NCBI GenBank assembly: GCA_900108205.1
Contig: FNUU01000012.1
Location: 1 to 64,000 of the forward strand
From: Eubacterium ruminantium
GTDB taxonomy: Bacteria; Bacillota; Clostridia; Lachnospirales; Lachnospiraceae
Direction of reading: 5' to 3'
Length of the DNA: 64,000 bases
Shown here: positions 42,233 through 51,966 of the stretch, piece by piece
Layout: the number at the start of each line of letters is the position of its first letter
How positions within the stretch are numbered: position 1 is the stretch's first letter
Notes under the pieces: generated by a model
The model's database searches: none
Told to the model about the DNA's origin: nothing
The model's input: the letters and a program-made list of their open reading frames with translations, nothing else
Program-made: the position numbers and the translations under genes

Positions 42233-44399
42233 TTTCTGCCTCACTTGTCACCTCAGCTATATGACTACTCACTGCCGCACTTGCTGCCTCGCTTGTCACC
42301 TCAGCTGCATCACTGACTTCAGGTGTATAAACATGCATCTTCATTCTGTCTTTATAATCCTCAGCCGGCATAGGCTTTGCATAATAATAACCCTGTATCA
42401 TATCACAGCCCTCGCCTGCCAGAAAATCAACCTGTTCTCTGACCTCTACGCCTTCAGCTACTGTTCTCATTTTAAGATTCTTGGCAAGTTTTATTGCCTC
42501 AGATACTACTATTTCCCCTCTTCCGTCCTGAGAATCACCTCTGAAGAATTCAGCATCAAGCTTAAGCACATCCAGAGGCATATCCTTAAGTGAATTAAGA
42601 GATGAATATCCTGAACCAAAGTCATCCATCGAAACTGCAAAGCCATAACTTTTCAGCTTATTGATAGTTGTTACCATAGCATTTTTATCATCAAAAAATG
42701 CACTCTCAGTAAGCTCGATCTCAATATATTTATGCGGTGCACCGGCTTCATCCACCATATCCCTTATCTGCTCGGCAAGATCCTCTTCCACAAAATGAGC
42801 TCTGGATACATTTACCGATACTGGAACGCATTTATATCCCTCATCCAGCCATCTTTTCTGATCGATGGCCACATGTTTTATCATGTAATGGTCGATATTT
42901 GTTATAAAACCATTTTTCTCAAAAATAGGAATAAATCTTCCCGGGCTGACAAATCCAAGCTCCGGCGACTGCCACCTTATCAGTGCCTCAGCGCCGCGAA
43001 GTTCATCTGTTCTCGGATCATATTTAGGCTGATAATACACCTGGAATTCTTCATTCTTCAGAGCTTTCTCCTGCAGCTCTTTTACGCTGTCTCTCCACTT
43101 TTCTTCCTCGACAAGCTTATCATCGAAAAATGCCACGCCTGAATCATCCGACGAAGAAAGTGTTTCTCTGGCTGAGCATGCATTATTGTATTCATTTTCT
43201 ATATCAATATTCTTACGCTTTATGATCTTGTCATTATCATTTTTTTCAGTATCAATAACTGAAACGCCTGCCTGAAAAGCAAATCTGTGACCAGCATCAA
43301 TCCTCTCAAGCTTTCTTATGATCTCATAAAGCCTCATTTTTAATTCTTCCTCTGAGTCACATAACAGTATCATTGCAAAATTTGCAGAAGAATTATGTAC
43401 CAGCATCTCGTTTTTCTTTATATCTTTAACAATAAGATCATGCACTTTTCTCAGCATTTCTTCACCATCCTGTACCGAATGGCAGAGGCAGTAATTTCTG
43501 TAATTAATAAATGCAAGGCTTACCAGACCGAATCTGTTTTTGGCATTTCCTCTCTTCATGAGCATCTGCTCACCTCTGATGGTAAACCACATCCAGTTTT
43601 TACCCTTGGTCACAACATCTGTGAAGAAATAGTTAGTTACCCTTCTCTGTCTCCTGATATTAAGAACAGTTCTGACAAAGATCATTATTATAAGTGTCAG
43701 CATGACTATTGCAAGAGCTGCAAGTATCACAACAAAAAGAATAAGGTCATTCTCATTTATCTTTAAAAATGCTCTGACAATAAGTGTTTCATTATCTTTA
43801 TTTACAGGAACTGATATCCAAAGCGGAATCATAATCGTATCATCTTTTAAGGCTACATCCATAGTCTCTAACTCAATTCCCTCTGAATTCATCTTCTCCA
43901 TGTACTCTTCATCAGAATAATCATCCAGAGCCTCTTCATCATATAGTCTCTTCATGATCTTCTTCAGATTCATTCTGAGGTCTCCGTCTTTATCAATATA
44001 AACAATCCCTTTTTCAGCATTTTCATATACAATAATTTCTTTTTCGTCACTGCCTAATTCCAGTTTTTTAGGATTTGAAAGATCTGCTTCTTTTCCGTAC
44101 TTATATATAACCTTACCGTTTTTATCCAGAACCATGAAATCTCTTCCCACTTCCTTCATAACGGTATAAATGTCATCCTTTCCGGATTTGTCGCTTTTTT
44201 CATACACTCTCTCTAAATATTCTGCTATCTCATATTCCTGCTTAAATTTCGACTCCAGCATATACGAAACAAAAAAACGTACCGTAAAATAAAACGCAAA
44301 AGAAGCGATCGCCGTCACTAATAAAAAAGATATAACAGTTCCGGTGATACGCTTCTTCTTGATATTCTTATAAATAGACTTATTAGTCAGTTCCTTCAC
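42192..44399 (-). CDS. Membrane c-di-GMP phosphodiesterase with degenerate GGDEF and EAL domain
   Basis: 735 residues. Two membrane helices (TVISFLLVTAIASFAFYF and VVILAALAIVMLTLIIMIFV) bracket an extracellular ~170-residue sensor. Then a degenerate GGDEF domain in which the signature is replaced (HNSSANFAMILL) and an EAL domain with the full catalytic set: GAEALIRWQ, SVNVSRAHF, EIELTESAFF, DDFGSGYSSL, and VAEGVEVREQ. It should hydrolyse c-di-GMP to pGpG. The C-terminal ~45 residues are a low-complexity Ala/Ser/Glu tail (AEVTSEAASAAVSSHIAEVT) with internal repeats. Immediately after a second EAL gene in the same direction. Confidence 0.9.
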   Translation of the reverse strand: MKELTNKSIYKNIKKKRITGTVISFLLVTAIASFAFYFTVRFFVSYMLESKFKQEYEIAEYLERVYEKSDKSGKDDIYTVMKEVGRDFMVLDKNGKVIYKYGKEADLSNPKKLELGSDEKEIIVYENAEKGIVYIDKDGDLRMNLKKIMKRLYDEEALDDYSDEEYMEKMNSEGIELETMDVALKDDTIMIPLWISVPVNKDNETLIVRAFLKINENDLILFVVILAALAIVMLTLIIMIFVRTVLNIRRQRRVTNYFFTDVVTKGKNWMWFTIRGEQMLMKRGNAKNRFGLVSLAFINYRNYCLCHSVQDGEEMLRKVHDLIVKDIKKNEMLVHNSSANFAMILLCDSEEELKMRLYEIIRKLERIDAGHRFAFQAGVSVIDTEKNDNDKIIKRKNIDIENEYNNACSARETLSSSDDSGVAFFDDKLVEEEKWRDSVKELQEKALKNEEFQVYYQPKYDPRTDELRGAEALIRWQSPELGFVSPGRFIPIFEKNGFITNIDHYMIKHVAIDQKRWLDEGYKCVPVSVNVSRAHFVEEDLAEQIRDMVDEAGAPHKYIEIELTESAFFDDKNAMVTTINKLKSYGFAVSMDDFGSGYSSLNSLKDMPLDVLKLDAEFFRGDSQDGRGEIVVSEAIKLAKNLKMRTVAEGVEVREQVDFLAGEGCDMIQGYYYAKPMPAEDYKDRMKMHVYTPEVSDAAEVTSEAASAAVSSHIAEVTSEAENENTDNRRNVFPG

Positions 44400-44422
44400 A
44401 ATTATCGTCCCCCTGATAATGA

Positions 44423-46351
44423 TCAGCTTATTTTTTCAGAATCTGCTTTAGAAAAAAATTTCTTCAGATCCATAATAGGTATTGGTTTTGAATACTTATA
44501 ACCCTGCAAATATGAAGCAGACATATCTACACACCTTCGTTCATCCACATCATTTTCAATTCCTTCATATAATACCGAATACTGCATCTCCGAAAACATA
44601 TTGGCAAGACCGCCTACCATTTGTTCCGAGCGCACATTTGAATCACTGGCGATCACCAGCGAACGGTCAAACTTAATGATATCAAAAGGCAGTTCCATGA
44701 TTCTTTCCATATTTGAATATCCTGTACCAAAATCATCAAGGTAGAATTTGATTCCCTTCTCTTTCAGGATATTTATCTTATTCTTCATGGCTTCGAAGTC
44801 ACTCTCATTCTGGGACTCTGTGATCTCTATCGCAATCTTTTCATCCGGAATTCCGCTGCCTTCAATGATATTCATTATATCATCACAGAAGCTGTCGTCA
44901 TGCAGCTCCTGTACAGAAATATTTACAGAAATACGATTAACCTCATAGCCCTCTCCGATAAGATATCTTATCTCATCGCAGGTTTTCTGGAGTATGATCT
45001 TTGTAAGTCCGTGGATAAGACCATTTTCCTCTGCAAGCTGTATGAACTGATCCGGAAATACCATTCCTGTATCCTGAAGTTTAAGTCTCATGAGTGCTTC
45101 TGCTGTATCATATTTCCCGGTCTTAACATTAAATACCGGCTGGCAATATGCAAGCACTCTAGGATCTCTGAGATTACCGCCTCTGCAGATATCCAGAAGT
45201 TCCTTTAAGATATATTCATTCTTATAGAAATGCTCTATATCTTCTCCGGAAACCGAATGCGATGAATTTAATGACATATTTCTGTGAATAAATTTTATGA
45301 AATTAACATATTCATTATGTCTGCTTACCTCTTCATCCGTAAGGCCAAATACTATTTTATAGTCAAATCTGTATTTCTTATATTCCTCCTCAAAGGCCTC
45401 CATGATCCTCTTATGTATATCCACATAATCCGGATTATGTGCTTTATCTGCCAGTAAAACCATATGACCGTTACTGATTTGGAAAAGCACTGCCCCTTTA
45501 AAGAAGGTACCCGCAAATCTTCTGATAACGCCCTGTATCTCTTTTGGGAATGGTTTTCTTTCCTCTTCAAATTCTCTTAGATAAAGGCTCATAAAAATAA
45601 GGGGTCTTCCCTTTTCATTATTATATCTTATCATATCTTCAAAGGCACTTACATTAACCGCACCGATTTCAAGATCGTATGGATTTGAATGAACAATATA
45701 AAACATTGAAATAACAGGGAATAAGAAAGTTACAGTAGTAAATGATCTCTGACCATGTATCCCCTGCAAAACAAGCACTGCAAACGATATCGCCATAGTT
45801 GCAAAGAAGCCTCTCATGACCTGCTTATACAGTCTGCCTCTGTAAGCGATCATAATAAAAAGTATCAGTACAGTGAATGCCACATATCCGACAGCAAAGA
45901 AATTCCTGCCAGATGTTATAGTACCGTCATCGTTGATCTTGAATCCCGTACCTCTGATAACTCCGATAACATCCACACCTACAACAACAGTAAATATACC
46001 AATCGCCACCAGCGTGTACCTGTGCTTTTTTTCTGATTCCAGGCGAAGCAACTCTGTTATGTAAACCACGTACATCAAAAACAGAGCAAAAAGAAGTGTA
46101 TGGTACATACACCTTAAAAAGTAAACCATTGCTTTAGTTTTTTCTGATGTATCGGTGAAAACATAATGATAAAGGACATCACAAATAGCTGCTGTAGAAA
46201 GCAGTGTAATGATTATATTAAAATCCAAAAACGCCCTTGTTTTGTTAACATAAGATGTATATACGAGTATAAGAATTACAAAACAAACCGCTACTATTAC
46301 GAAATCTCCTACAGGAGAATATTTTTCAAATGCTATCTGCGCATCTCCCAT
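44423..46351 (-). CDS. Multi-pass membrane EAL-domain phosphodiesterase
   Basis: 642 residues from the ATG at 46351 (GGGAGG 8 bases upstream). Seven to eight membrane helices at the start (~8-220), a middle region without a GGDEF signature, and an EAL domain (~385-635) with TAEALMRLKL, SVNISVQELH, IAIEITESQNE, YLDDFGTGYSN and YEGIE, so active-site residues are present. The N-terminal sensor is not a family I can name. 23 bases before the other EAL gene, so the two are likely one operon; together they would lower c-di-GMP in response to different signals. Confidence 0.9.
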   Translation of the reverse strand: MGDAQIAFEKYSPVGDFVIVAVCFVILILVYTSYVNKTRAFLDFNIIITLLSTAAICDVLYHYVFTDTSEKTKAMVYFLRCMYHTLLFALFLMYVVYITELLRLESEKKHRYTLVAIGIFTVVVGVDVIGVIRGTGFKINDDGTITSGRNFFAVGYVAFTVLILFIMIAYRGRLYKQVMRGFFATMAISFAVLVLQGIHGQRSFTTVTFLFPVISMFYIVHSNPYDLEIGAVNVSAFEDMIRYNNEKGRPLIFMSLYLREFEEERKPFPKEIQGVIRRFAGTFFKGAVLFQISNGHMVLLADKAHNPDYVDIHKRIMEAFEEEYKKYRFDYKIVFGLTDEEVSRHNEYVNFIKFIHRNMSLNSSHSVSGEDIEHFYKNEYILKELLDICRGGNLRDPRVLAYCQPVFNVKTGKYDTAEALMRLKLQDTGMVFPDQFIQLAEENGLIHGLTKIILQKTCDEIRYLIGEGYEVNRISVNISVQELHDDSFCDDIMNIIEGSGIPDEKIAIEITESQNESDFEAMKNKINILKEKGIKFYLDDFGTGYSNMERIMELPFDIIKFDRSLVIASDSNVRSEQMVGGLANMFSEMQYSVLYEGIENDVDERRCVDMSASYLQGYKYSKPIPIMDLKKFFSKADSEKIS

Positions 46352-46557
46352 AAGATCACCTCCCACAAAATGCCATTTCCCCGTTTTTGAAACGGCATAA
46401 AGTTCTTTCCTTTCCCCTCAGAAAAATCATGAGATCAAACACATACTATCATTTTTATTGTATCATTTTTAATACATAAAGGCTATCAAAAATTAATAAA
46501 ATACCCCACAATAATCACGTTGTTTATTGTATATAATGTCTCTCGCCTGACACGTGC
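46352..46557. other. Spacer downstream of the rRNA methyltransferase gene
   Basis: AT-rich; no gene, hairpin or repeat copy seen. It may contain the promoter of the EAL operon. Confidence 0.3.
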
Positions 46558-47814
46558 TTATTCACGTACCAGAAGGCAAACCGTTTCTGCCGCTTCTGTC
46601 CATGGGAACTGGTCAAATGCCATAGCACGCTTTACATAATATCCATTCTCGGTAAGATATTTTAAGTCTCTTGCCTGAGTTTCCGGATTGCATGATATGT
46701 AAACCACCCTGTCCGGCGAAAACTTTATCAGCGATTCCATGAATTCCTGACTGCTTCCCGAACGAGGAGGATCCATAAATACCACCTTATCTTTTTTAGC
46801 AGATTCCGGAGAATGCTTTTTACCGCTGCCTCCGGCTCCTTCATTTCCTTTTGAACTGAGTAATTCTTCAAAGTACTCTTCTACTCCGGTTGACATAAAA
46901 TCTCCTGCATCATCCTCAACAAAGCTGACATTTTTTATCTTATTCATTTCTGCATTCTTCCGGGCATCCCTTACTGCTTCCGGATTAAGCTCCACACCTA
47001 TTACATTTTCAGCTTTTTTTGCCGCAAGAAGTGAGATAGTTCCTATTCCGGAATATGCATCTATAACAAGTGTATCCTTCTTCAGCTTGGCAAAATCAAT
47101 GGCTGTCCTGTATATTTTCTCGGTCATTTCAGGATTCACCTGAAAAAATGACTGAGGTGAAAGCATAAAGTCCACTCCGCAGAGACTATCCTTTATTCTT
47201 CCCTTGCCATACAAAACAATATCTCTTTTTCCGAGCACCATACTTGTATGCTTATCATTTATATTCAGAACCACCGTGCTGATCTCGGGATGCTTCTCAC
47301 GAAGTGCGCGTACAAAATTATTTTTAGAAGGAAAAATCGGGCTCGCAGATACCAGTATCACCATAACTTCGCCGGTACTTCTGCTTACTCTTACCATAAC
47401 ATGACGAAGGAGTCCGGTACCAAGATCCTCATCATATATTTTTATCTTGAAGGATTTCAGCATACCTCTGATGTCCCTTATTATACTGTCTGCAGTCTCA
47501 TGTTCAATAAGGCAATCATCTATATTTACTATGCTGTGAGTACCCTCACGATATACTCCGGAGATGATCTCGCCCTTAGCTGTCCTTCCAAAGGCAGCAT
47601 TTACCTTATGCCTGTAATGATATGGCACATCCATGCCACGCAGATGTATTTTCTTCTCATCAGGAGAAAATGTATCCACATACTCTTCCTTTAAAAATGG
47701 CATAAGGAAGCTGTTGATCTTGTTTTCCTTCTTCTTAAGATATTCCTTATAATCGCCGCCGATGTATGAACATCCGCCGCATTTTTTGCTGTATTTACAT
47801 TTAAAACTATCCAT
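46558..47814 (-). CDS. 23S rRNA (uracil-C5)-methyltransferase, RlmD/RumA family
   Basis: 418 residues; AAGG upstream. SAM-dependent methylation of C5 of a uracil in 23S rRNA or tRNA. N-terminal 4Fe-4S cysteines (CKYSKKCGGCSY), FQVNPEMTEK, SAM site VIDAYSGIGTISLLAA, VVFMDPPRSGSSQEF, and the catalytic SCNPETQARDLKYL. A lysine/Gly/Ser-rich insertion of ~25 residues (EELLSSKGNEGAGGSGKK) precedes the DPPR motif. The TRAM domain normally at the start is absent or reduced. Which member (RlmD, RlmCD, TrmA-like) cannot be fixed here. Confidence 0.9.
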   Translation of the reverse strand: MDSFKCKYSKKCGGCSYIGGDYKEYLKKKENKINSFLMPFLKEEYVDTFSPDEKKIHLRGMDVPYHYRHKVNAAFGRTAKGEIISGVYREGTHSIVNIDDCLIEHETADSIIRDIRGMLKSFKIKIYDEDLGTGLLRHVMVRVSRSTGEVMVILVSASPIFPSKNNFVRALREKHPEISTVVLNINDKHTSMVLGKRDIVLYGKGRIKDSLCGVDFMLSPQSFFQVNPEMTEKIYRTAIDFAKLKKDTLVIDAYSGIGTISLLAAKKAENVIGVELNPEAVRDARKNAEMNKIKNVSFVEDDAGDFMSTGVEEYFEELLSSKGNEGAGGSGKKHSPESAKKDKVVFMDPPRSGSSQEFMESLIKFSPDRVVYISCNPETQARDLKYLTENGYYVKRAMAFDQFPWTEAAETVCLLVRE

Positions 47815-47836
47815 CCTTACGCCCTTTCATAATTAA

Positions 47837-47944
47837 ATTATGAGAAGCAAAAATCGTATCTCATAATCCCACGGGACTAAAGTCCCTTCGGTATCTTATC
47901 AAGAAAAACAAATACCCATTTCATTCGTACTTGTTATTCTTTGT
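47837..47944. repeat. Family A repeat, full single copy in reverse orientation
   Basis: ATTATGAGAAGCAAAAATCG, CTCATAAT, GGGACTAAAGTCCC and GGTATCTTATCAAGAAAAACA, TTGTTATTCTTTG show all three modules, diverged in module 1. Confidence 0.8.
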
Positions 47945-48014
47945 ATATCCCAATTGACTATACTCCAATCATTACATACATTGAATGATTCATGATCATC
48001 ATATATCAGCAAGC

Positions 48015-48908
48015 TCATACGCCCGTCAGATCAAATTCAGGTATAAAGCTTTCTTCAGCCGTCTCTCCGACCTGCATGAATCCATTTACCACTCCTATAT
48101 CCGCCGCATAATCTATAAGGCTCTTATATTCATATTCCGTAACCTTCCTGCAGATTTCCGGATACTCCTCCTGAAGCCTCTCCTTGTCCGGCGTATACTG
48201 ATTCATAAGACTTATATATATGCTCTCACCATATCTTTCATGAAGATATTTTACAATCATCTTTGCCTGAATAAGCATTCCCGGCATCAGAAGATGCCTT
48301 ACCACCACCCCTTTTTGTATGATATTTTTATCATTAAAATGGCACTCCGGCTGCTGCCGGATCATTTCATCTATAGCAGCCTTCGCTGTTTCCACATAAT
48401 ACGGTGCATGGCTGTACTTAAGTGAATCCTCATTTCTGATATATTTCATATCAGGAAGATAAATGTCGATCAGCCCTTCCAGACTTTTCAGCGTATCCAC
48501 CTTTATGTAGGAGGATGTATTAAGAAGGAATGGAAGCTTAAAGCCTTCATTTTTAGCTCTTACTATCGCTCCGCTGACCGAAGGAATAAAATGGTCCGCT
48601 GTCACAAGATTAATGTTATTTGCTCCCATTTCACCAAGTTCAAAGAATATTTCCACAAGTCTTTCCGGAGAAATTGTTCTGCCTGCTTCTCCTCTGCTTA
48701 TCGCACGGTTCTGGCAGAAAACACAGCCCATGTTGCAGCCCGAAAAGAATACCGTTCCTGAGCCTTCTTTCCCGGAAATCACAGGTTCCTCCCACATATG
48801 AAGAGCAGCCCGGCTGACCATAATATCACTTCCCACCAGACAGTACCCCTTATGAAGATTTCTGTTCACGCCGCAGTCTCTCGGACACAGCAAACACTCT
48901 TCATACAT
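48015..48908 (-). CDS. Radical SAM protein, pyruvate-formate-lyase-activating-enzyme-like
   Basis: 297 residues; GAGGG upstream. Early Cys motif CLLCPRDCGVNR (possible extra cluster or zinc site) is followed by the radical SAM motif CNMGCVFCQN (CxxxCxxC), a short family form typical of uncharacterised PflA-related proteins rather than PflA itself, which carries different flanking sequence. Later blocks NINLVTADHFIP, YLPDMKYI and RHLLMPGM match that group. Substrate protein unknown. Terminates 36 bases before a repeat copy. Confidence 0.85.
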   Translation of the reverse strand: MYEECLLCPRDCGVNRNLHKGYCLVGSDIMVSRAALHMWEEPVISGKEGSGTVFFSGCNMGCVFCQNRAISRGEAGRTISPERLVEIFFELGEMGANNINLVTADHFIPSVSGAIVRAKNEGFKLPFLLNTSSYIKVDTLKSLEGLIDIYLPDMKYIRNEDSLKYSHAPYYVETAKAAIDEMIRQQPECHFNDKNIIQKGVVVRHLLMPGMLIQAKMIVKYLHERYGESIYISLMNQYTPDKERLQEEYPEICRKVTEYEYKSLIDYAADIGVVNGFMQVGETAEESFIPEFDLTGV

Positions 48909-48936
48909 TTATATACCCTCAACTAACAATTCAATC

Positions 48937-48970
48937 TATATGAGAAGCAAAAACCGCATCTCATAATCCT
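48937..48970. repeat. Family A module 3 overlapping a gene's 3' end
   Basis: TATGAGAAGCAAAAACCG with CTCATAATCCT, the module 3 hairpin plus the first bases of module 2; its GGATTATGA encodes the last residues and stop of the gene at 48961. Confidence 0.75.
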
Positions 48971-49665
48971 ATTTTGGTAATTATCACATTTCCGGTCTTT
49001 ACAATGCTCTTCTCCGGTACAAAGCCCCTGATAGGAGAAAGCGGATAAACATTGGTATGTCTTCCGATAACCGAACCCGGATTCATAACACTGTTGCAGC
49101 CAACTTCAACATAGTCCCCCAGCATTGCTCCGAATTTCTTAAGACCTGTTTCAATATTAATATCACTATACTCGTCATAACCCTTTACAACCACAAGAGT
49201 CTTATCTGACTTTACATTTGAAGTGATTGAACCGGCACCCATATGTGATCTGTAACCAAGGATGGAATCTCCCACATAATTATAATGCGGCACCTGAACC
49301 GTATCAAAAAGGATAACATTCTTAAGCTCTGTAGAATTACCTACAACGCAGTTTTTACCAACCAGAGCATTTCCCCTGATAAAGGCACACTGTCTTACCT
49401 CAGAATCAGCACCGATGATGACATTATCTCCGAAAAATGCACTGTCAAAAACCTTGGCGGTCTTGTGAATCCATACCGAATCGCCTCTCTTTATATATTC
49501 ACCGGTATTCTCTTCATCAATCTTCTGTCCCAGCTTCTTGATGAATTCTCCGATATGAGGAAGCGCCTCCCATGGATAAGTAAGTCCCTCCAAAAGCTCC
49601 TTTGCCTCAGTATGTTCAAGATCATACATATTCTTTATCATCAAAAGTTCATTATGCTCAGCCAT
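48961..49665 (-). CDS. Left-handed beta-helix protein, GlmU-C-terminal-like
   Basis: 234 residues; AGGAG upstream. Helical N-terminus (NELLMIKNMYDLEHTEAKEL) then hexapeptide repeats (for example VWIHKTAKVFDSAFFGDNVIIG, GVGN-type) ending VYPLSPIRGFVPEKSIVKTG. The C-terminal part resembles sugar-nucleotide acyltransferases (GlmU C-terminal domain) but no nucleotidyltransferase part is present. Probably an acyltransferase-like or binding protein of unknown substrate. The end of the frame (IGL and stop) falls in repeat family A, so its C-terminus was set by repeat insertion (inference). Co-directional with topB, 2 bases apart. Confidence 0.85.
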   Translation of the reverse strand: MAEHNELLMIKNMYDLEHTEAKELLEGLTYPWEALPHIGEFIKKLGQKIDEENTGEYIKRGDSVWIHKTAKVFDSAFFGDNVIIGADSEVRQCAFIRGNALVGKNCVVGNSTELKNVILFDTVQVPHYNYVGDSILGYRSHMGAGSITSNVKSDKTLVVVKGYDEYSDINIETGLKKFGAMLGDYVEVGCNSVMNPGSVIGRHTNVYPLSPIRGFVPEKSIVKTGNVIITKIGL

Positions 49666-49667
49666 TT

Positions 49668-51752
49668 TTATACTCCTTTTTTCCCTTTATTATAAAATGG
49701 TGCCGTTTTGTCAAATACATATCTCATCTGATTCTGATTGGATATACCTTTAACAAAATTTGTATATTTTCTTACATAATCACACATTTTATCATTATAT
49801 TCCTGCTCAGTAATCTTGCCTCCCGCAACCATGTCCAGACCTTTTTCCCAGCTTGCTGTAAGGTCTGCCCGAAGAAGACCATTGATGGAATACAGTACAA
49901 CATCATTTATGATCTCCCCGAGGAAGGTCGGTGTGACAATCTGAGTCTTTTTATTCAGTGCAATATATTTATTATTAACAAGCTTTGTTATTATAGAGTC
50001 TCTGGTAGCAGAGGTTCCTATACCGCTGCCCTTGATCTGGGCACGGAGTTCTTCGTCCTCGATAAGCTGTCCGGCATTTTCCATTGCAAGGATCAGTGTA
50101 CCTGAAGAATATCTCTTAGGCGGACTGGTCTCCCCTTCCTTGATATTAAATCCAGCACAGGAAAGAACGCTTCCCTTCTTCAGACTCTTAACAAGCTCCA
50201 TGAATTCTTCACTGTTTGCAACCTGACTTGTATCTGCTCCGCCCGAAGCAGTATCCTTATTCTTGCTGTTTTCATCGTTTTCAGCAGGAACTGCTTCTTC
50301 GCTGTTTGAACCCTCATCCTTCTTCTTTCCGTAATTCCTGTCAGCCACAACAAGGTAGCCCGGTTTCGAAAGAATCCTTGTACTTGCGAAGAATTTTTCT
50401 CCATTTCTATCAAGCTTAAGAGCCACCTTCTCATATTCTGCCGGAGGAAGGAAGATTGAAAGAAATCTTCTTACTATAAGATCATAAACTCCGGCCTTGA
50501 CGCCACTGAGGGATGACAATGCAGAAAAGCCCTGGCCCGTCGGTATTATTGCATAGTGGTCTGTGATCTGCTTATCATTTACATATTTTGACTTTGCGAT
50601 ATTTTTATAACCGCCGCCCTTTAAAATATAGTCTGCATAGCTTCCCAGAGAAGCATAATTCTTAAGTCCGTTCAGGTTCTTGTCTATCTCTTTGGAAACT
50701 GCTGTGGAAAGCACTCTGGCATCAGTTCTCGGATACGTTACCAGCTTTTTCTCATAAAGCTCCTGCACTACTGCAAGGGTATCAGATGGACTTATCTTAA
50801 ATATCTTCGAGCAGTCATTCTGAAGCTCTGCAAGGTTATAAAGCATGGGGGGATTCTTCTTCTCCACCTTCTTCTCCACCTTCTCGCAGACCATCTCTAT
50901 CGGTTCGGGAACCGACAGCTCTTCGATAAGCTTTTCAGCATCTTCTCTTTTCTTAAAGCCGTTTTCCTTATAAAGAAGCGGACTTTCAAAATATTTTGTT
51001 CCCTTCTCGCTTCTCCATTCCGCCTCAAAATTCACATTGTCTCTGCCAACATTTGCCAGAACTCTGTAAAATGGAGTAGGCACAAAATTCCTGATCTCTC
51101 TTTCTCTGCTGACTATCATACCCAGAACGCAGGTCATAACTCGACCTACCGCTATGACGCACTTATCCAGCCCCAGATACTGCTTGACCGCATAAGAATA
51201 CTTAAGCGTAAGAGCTCTGGAGAAGTTTATTCCCATGAGATAATCTTCTTTTGCGCGAAGATAGGCTGCAGTACTGAGATTATCATATTCGGAAAGCAGT
51301 TTTGCCTCACGAATGCCTCTTTTTATCTCTTCCTCAGTCTGTGAATCTATCCATACACGACGTTTTTCCTTCTTATCACCAACTCCAGCCTGCATATCCA
51401 CGAGCCTGTAGATATATTCTCCTTCTCTTCCCGAGTCGGTACATACATAAATGGTATCCACATCATCCCTGTTCAGCAGTTTACTCACTATATCAAACTG
51501 CTTTTTCACGGAGCCAATGACTTCATACTTATATTTTTCAGGAATAAATGGTATCGTCTCCATGGACCATTTTTTCATTTTTTCATCATAGGCTTCAGGA
51601 TAGCTCATATTTACAAGATGACCGACACACCATGTAACGATATAATCGGCATTCTCAATATAGCCCTGTCCCGAGCCGCTGCCTTTTACACCCAGCGCCT
51701 TGGCAAACTCCTGCGCAACGCTTGGTTTTTCGGCAATAAACAAATGTTTCAA
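49668..51752 (-). CDS. topB: DNA topoisomerase III (TopB)
   Basis: 694 residues from a TTG at 51752 with TTGGAGAG 10 bases upstream; the frame opens a little earlier at another TTG. Type IA topoisomerase: Toprim motif HLFIAEKPSVAQEFA, DTIYVCTDSGREGEYI (acidic metal-binding), and LVTYPRTDARVLS with the catalytic Tyr. C-terminal part has TLILAMENAGQLIEDEELR and SGIGTSATRDSI. An insertion of ~50 residues (ENDENSKNKDTASGGADTSQ) is acidic and low complexity. Relaxes or decatenates DNA; length is normal apart from the insert. Confidence 0.93.
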   Translation of the reverse strand: MKHLFIAEKPSVAQEFAKALGVKGSGSGQGYIENADYIVTWCVGHLVNMSYPEAYDEKMKKWSMETIPFIPEKYKYEVIGSVKKQFDIVSKLLNRDDVDTIYVCTDSGREGEYIYRLVDMQAGVGDKKEKRRVWIDSQTEEEIKRGIREAKLLSEYDNLSTAAYLRAKEDYLMGINFSRALTLKYSYAVKQYLGLDKCVIAVGRVMTCVLGMIVSREREIRNFVPTPFYRVLANVGRDNVNFEAEWRSEKGTKYFESPLLYKENGFKKREDAEKLIEELSVPEPIEMVCEKVEKKVEKKNPPMLYNLAELQNDCSKIFKISPSDTLAVVQELYEKKLVTYPRTDARVLSTAVSKEIDKNLNGLKNYASLGSYADYILKGGGYKNIAKSKYVNDKQITDHYAIIPTGQGFSALSSLSGVKAGVYDLIVRRFLSIFLPPAEYEKVALKLDRNGEKFFASTRILSKPGYLVVADRNYGKKKDEGSNSEEAVPAENDENSKNKDTASGGADTSQVANSEEFMELVKSLKKGSVLSCAGFNIKEGETSPPKRYSSGTLILAMENAGQLIEDEELRAQIKGSGIGTSATRDSIITKLVNNKYIALNKKTQIVTPTFLGEIINDVVLYSINGLLRADLTASWEKGLDMVAGGKITEQEYNDKMCDYVRKYTNFVKGISNQNQMRYVFDKTAPFYNKGKKGV

Positions 51753-51787
51753 AATTATAATTCTCTCCAATTTTTATTCATTAAAAC

Positions 51788-51849
51788 GTGCGCCGCAAGG
51801 CGCACCATTTATAAAGAGCCACTTAAGCACTGCATACTAAGCGGCTCTT
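51788..51849 (-). terminator. Two hairpins after the nitroreductase gene
   Basis: GTGCGCC-GCAA-GGCGCAC (51788-51805) and the longer imperfect AAGAGCCACTTA with TAAGCGGCTCTT (51814-51849). They separate the nitroreductase gene from topB. Confidence 0.65.
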
Positions 51850-51966
51850 ATAAATCATTTATTATAGATTCAATCCCTGATACAGTTGTCACACAACAAC
51901 TCGATTGGTACATAAGATACCAGTCCGAGAATATGATCACTAGAATTCAGGTATATTGAACTATTC

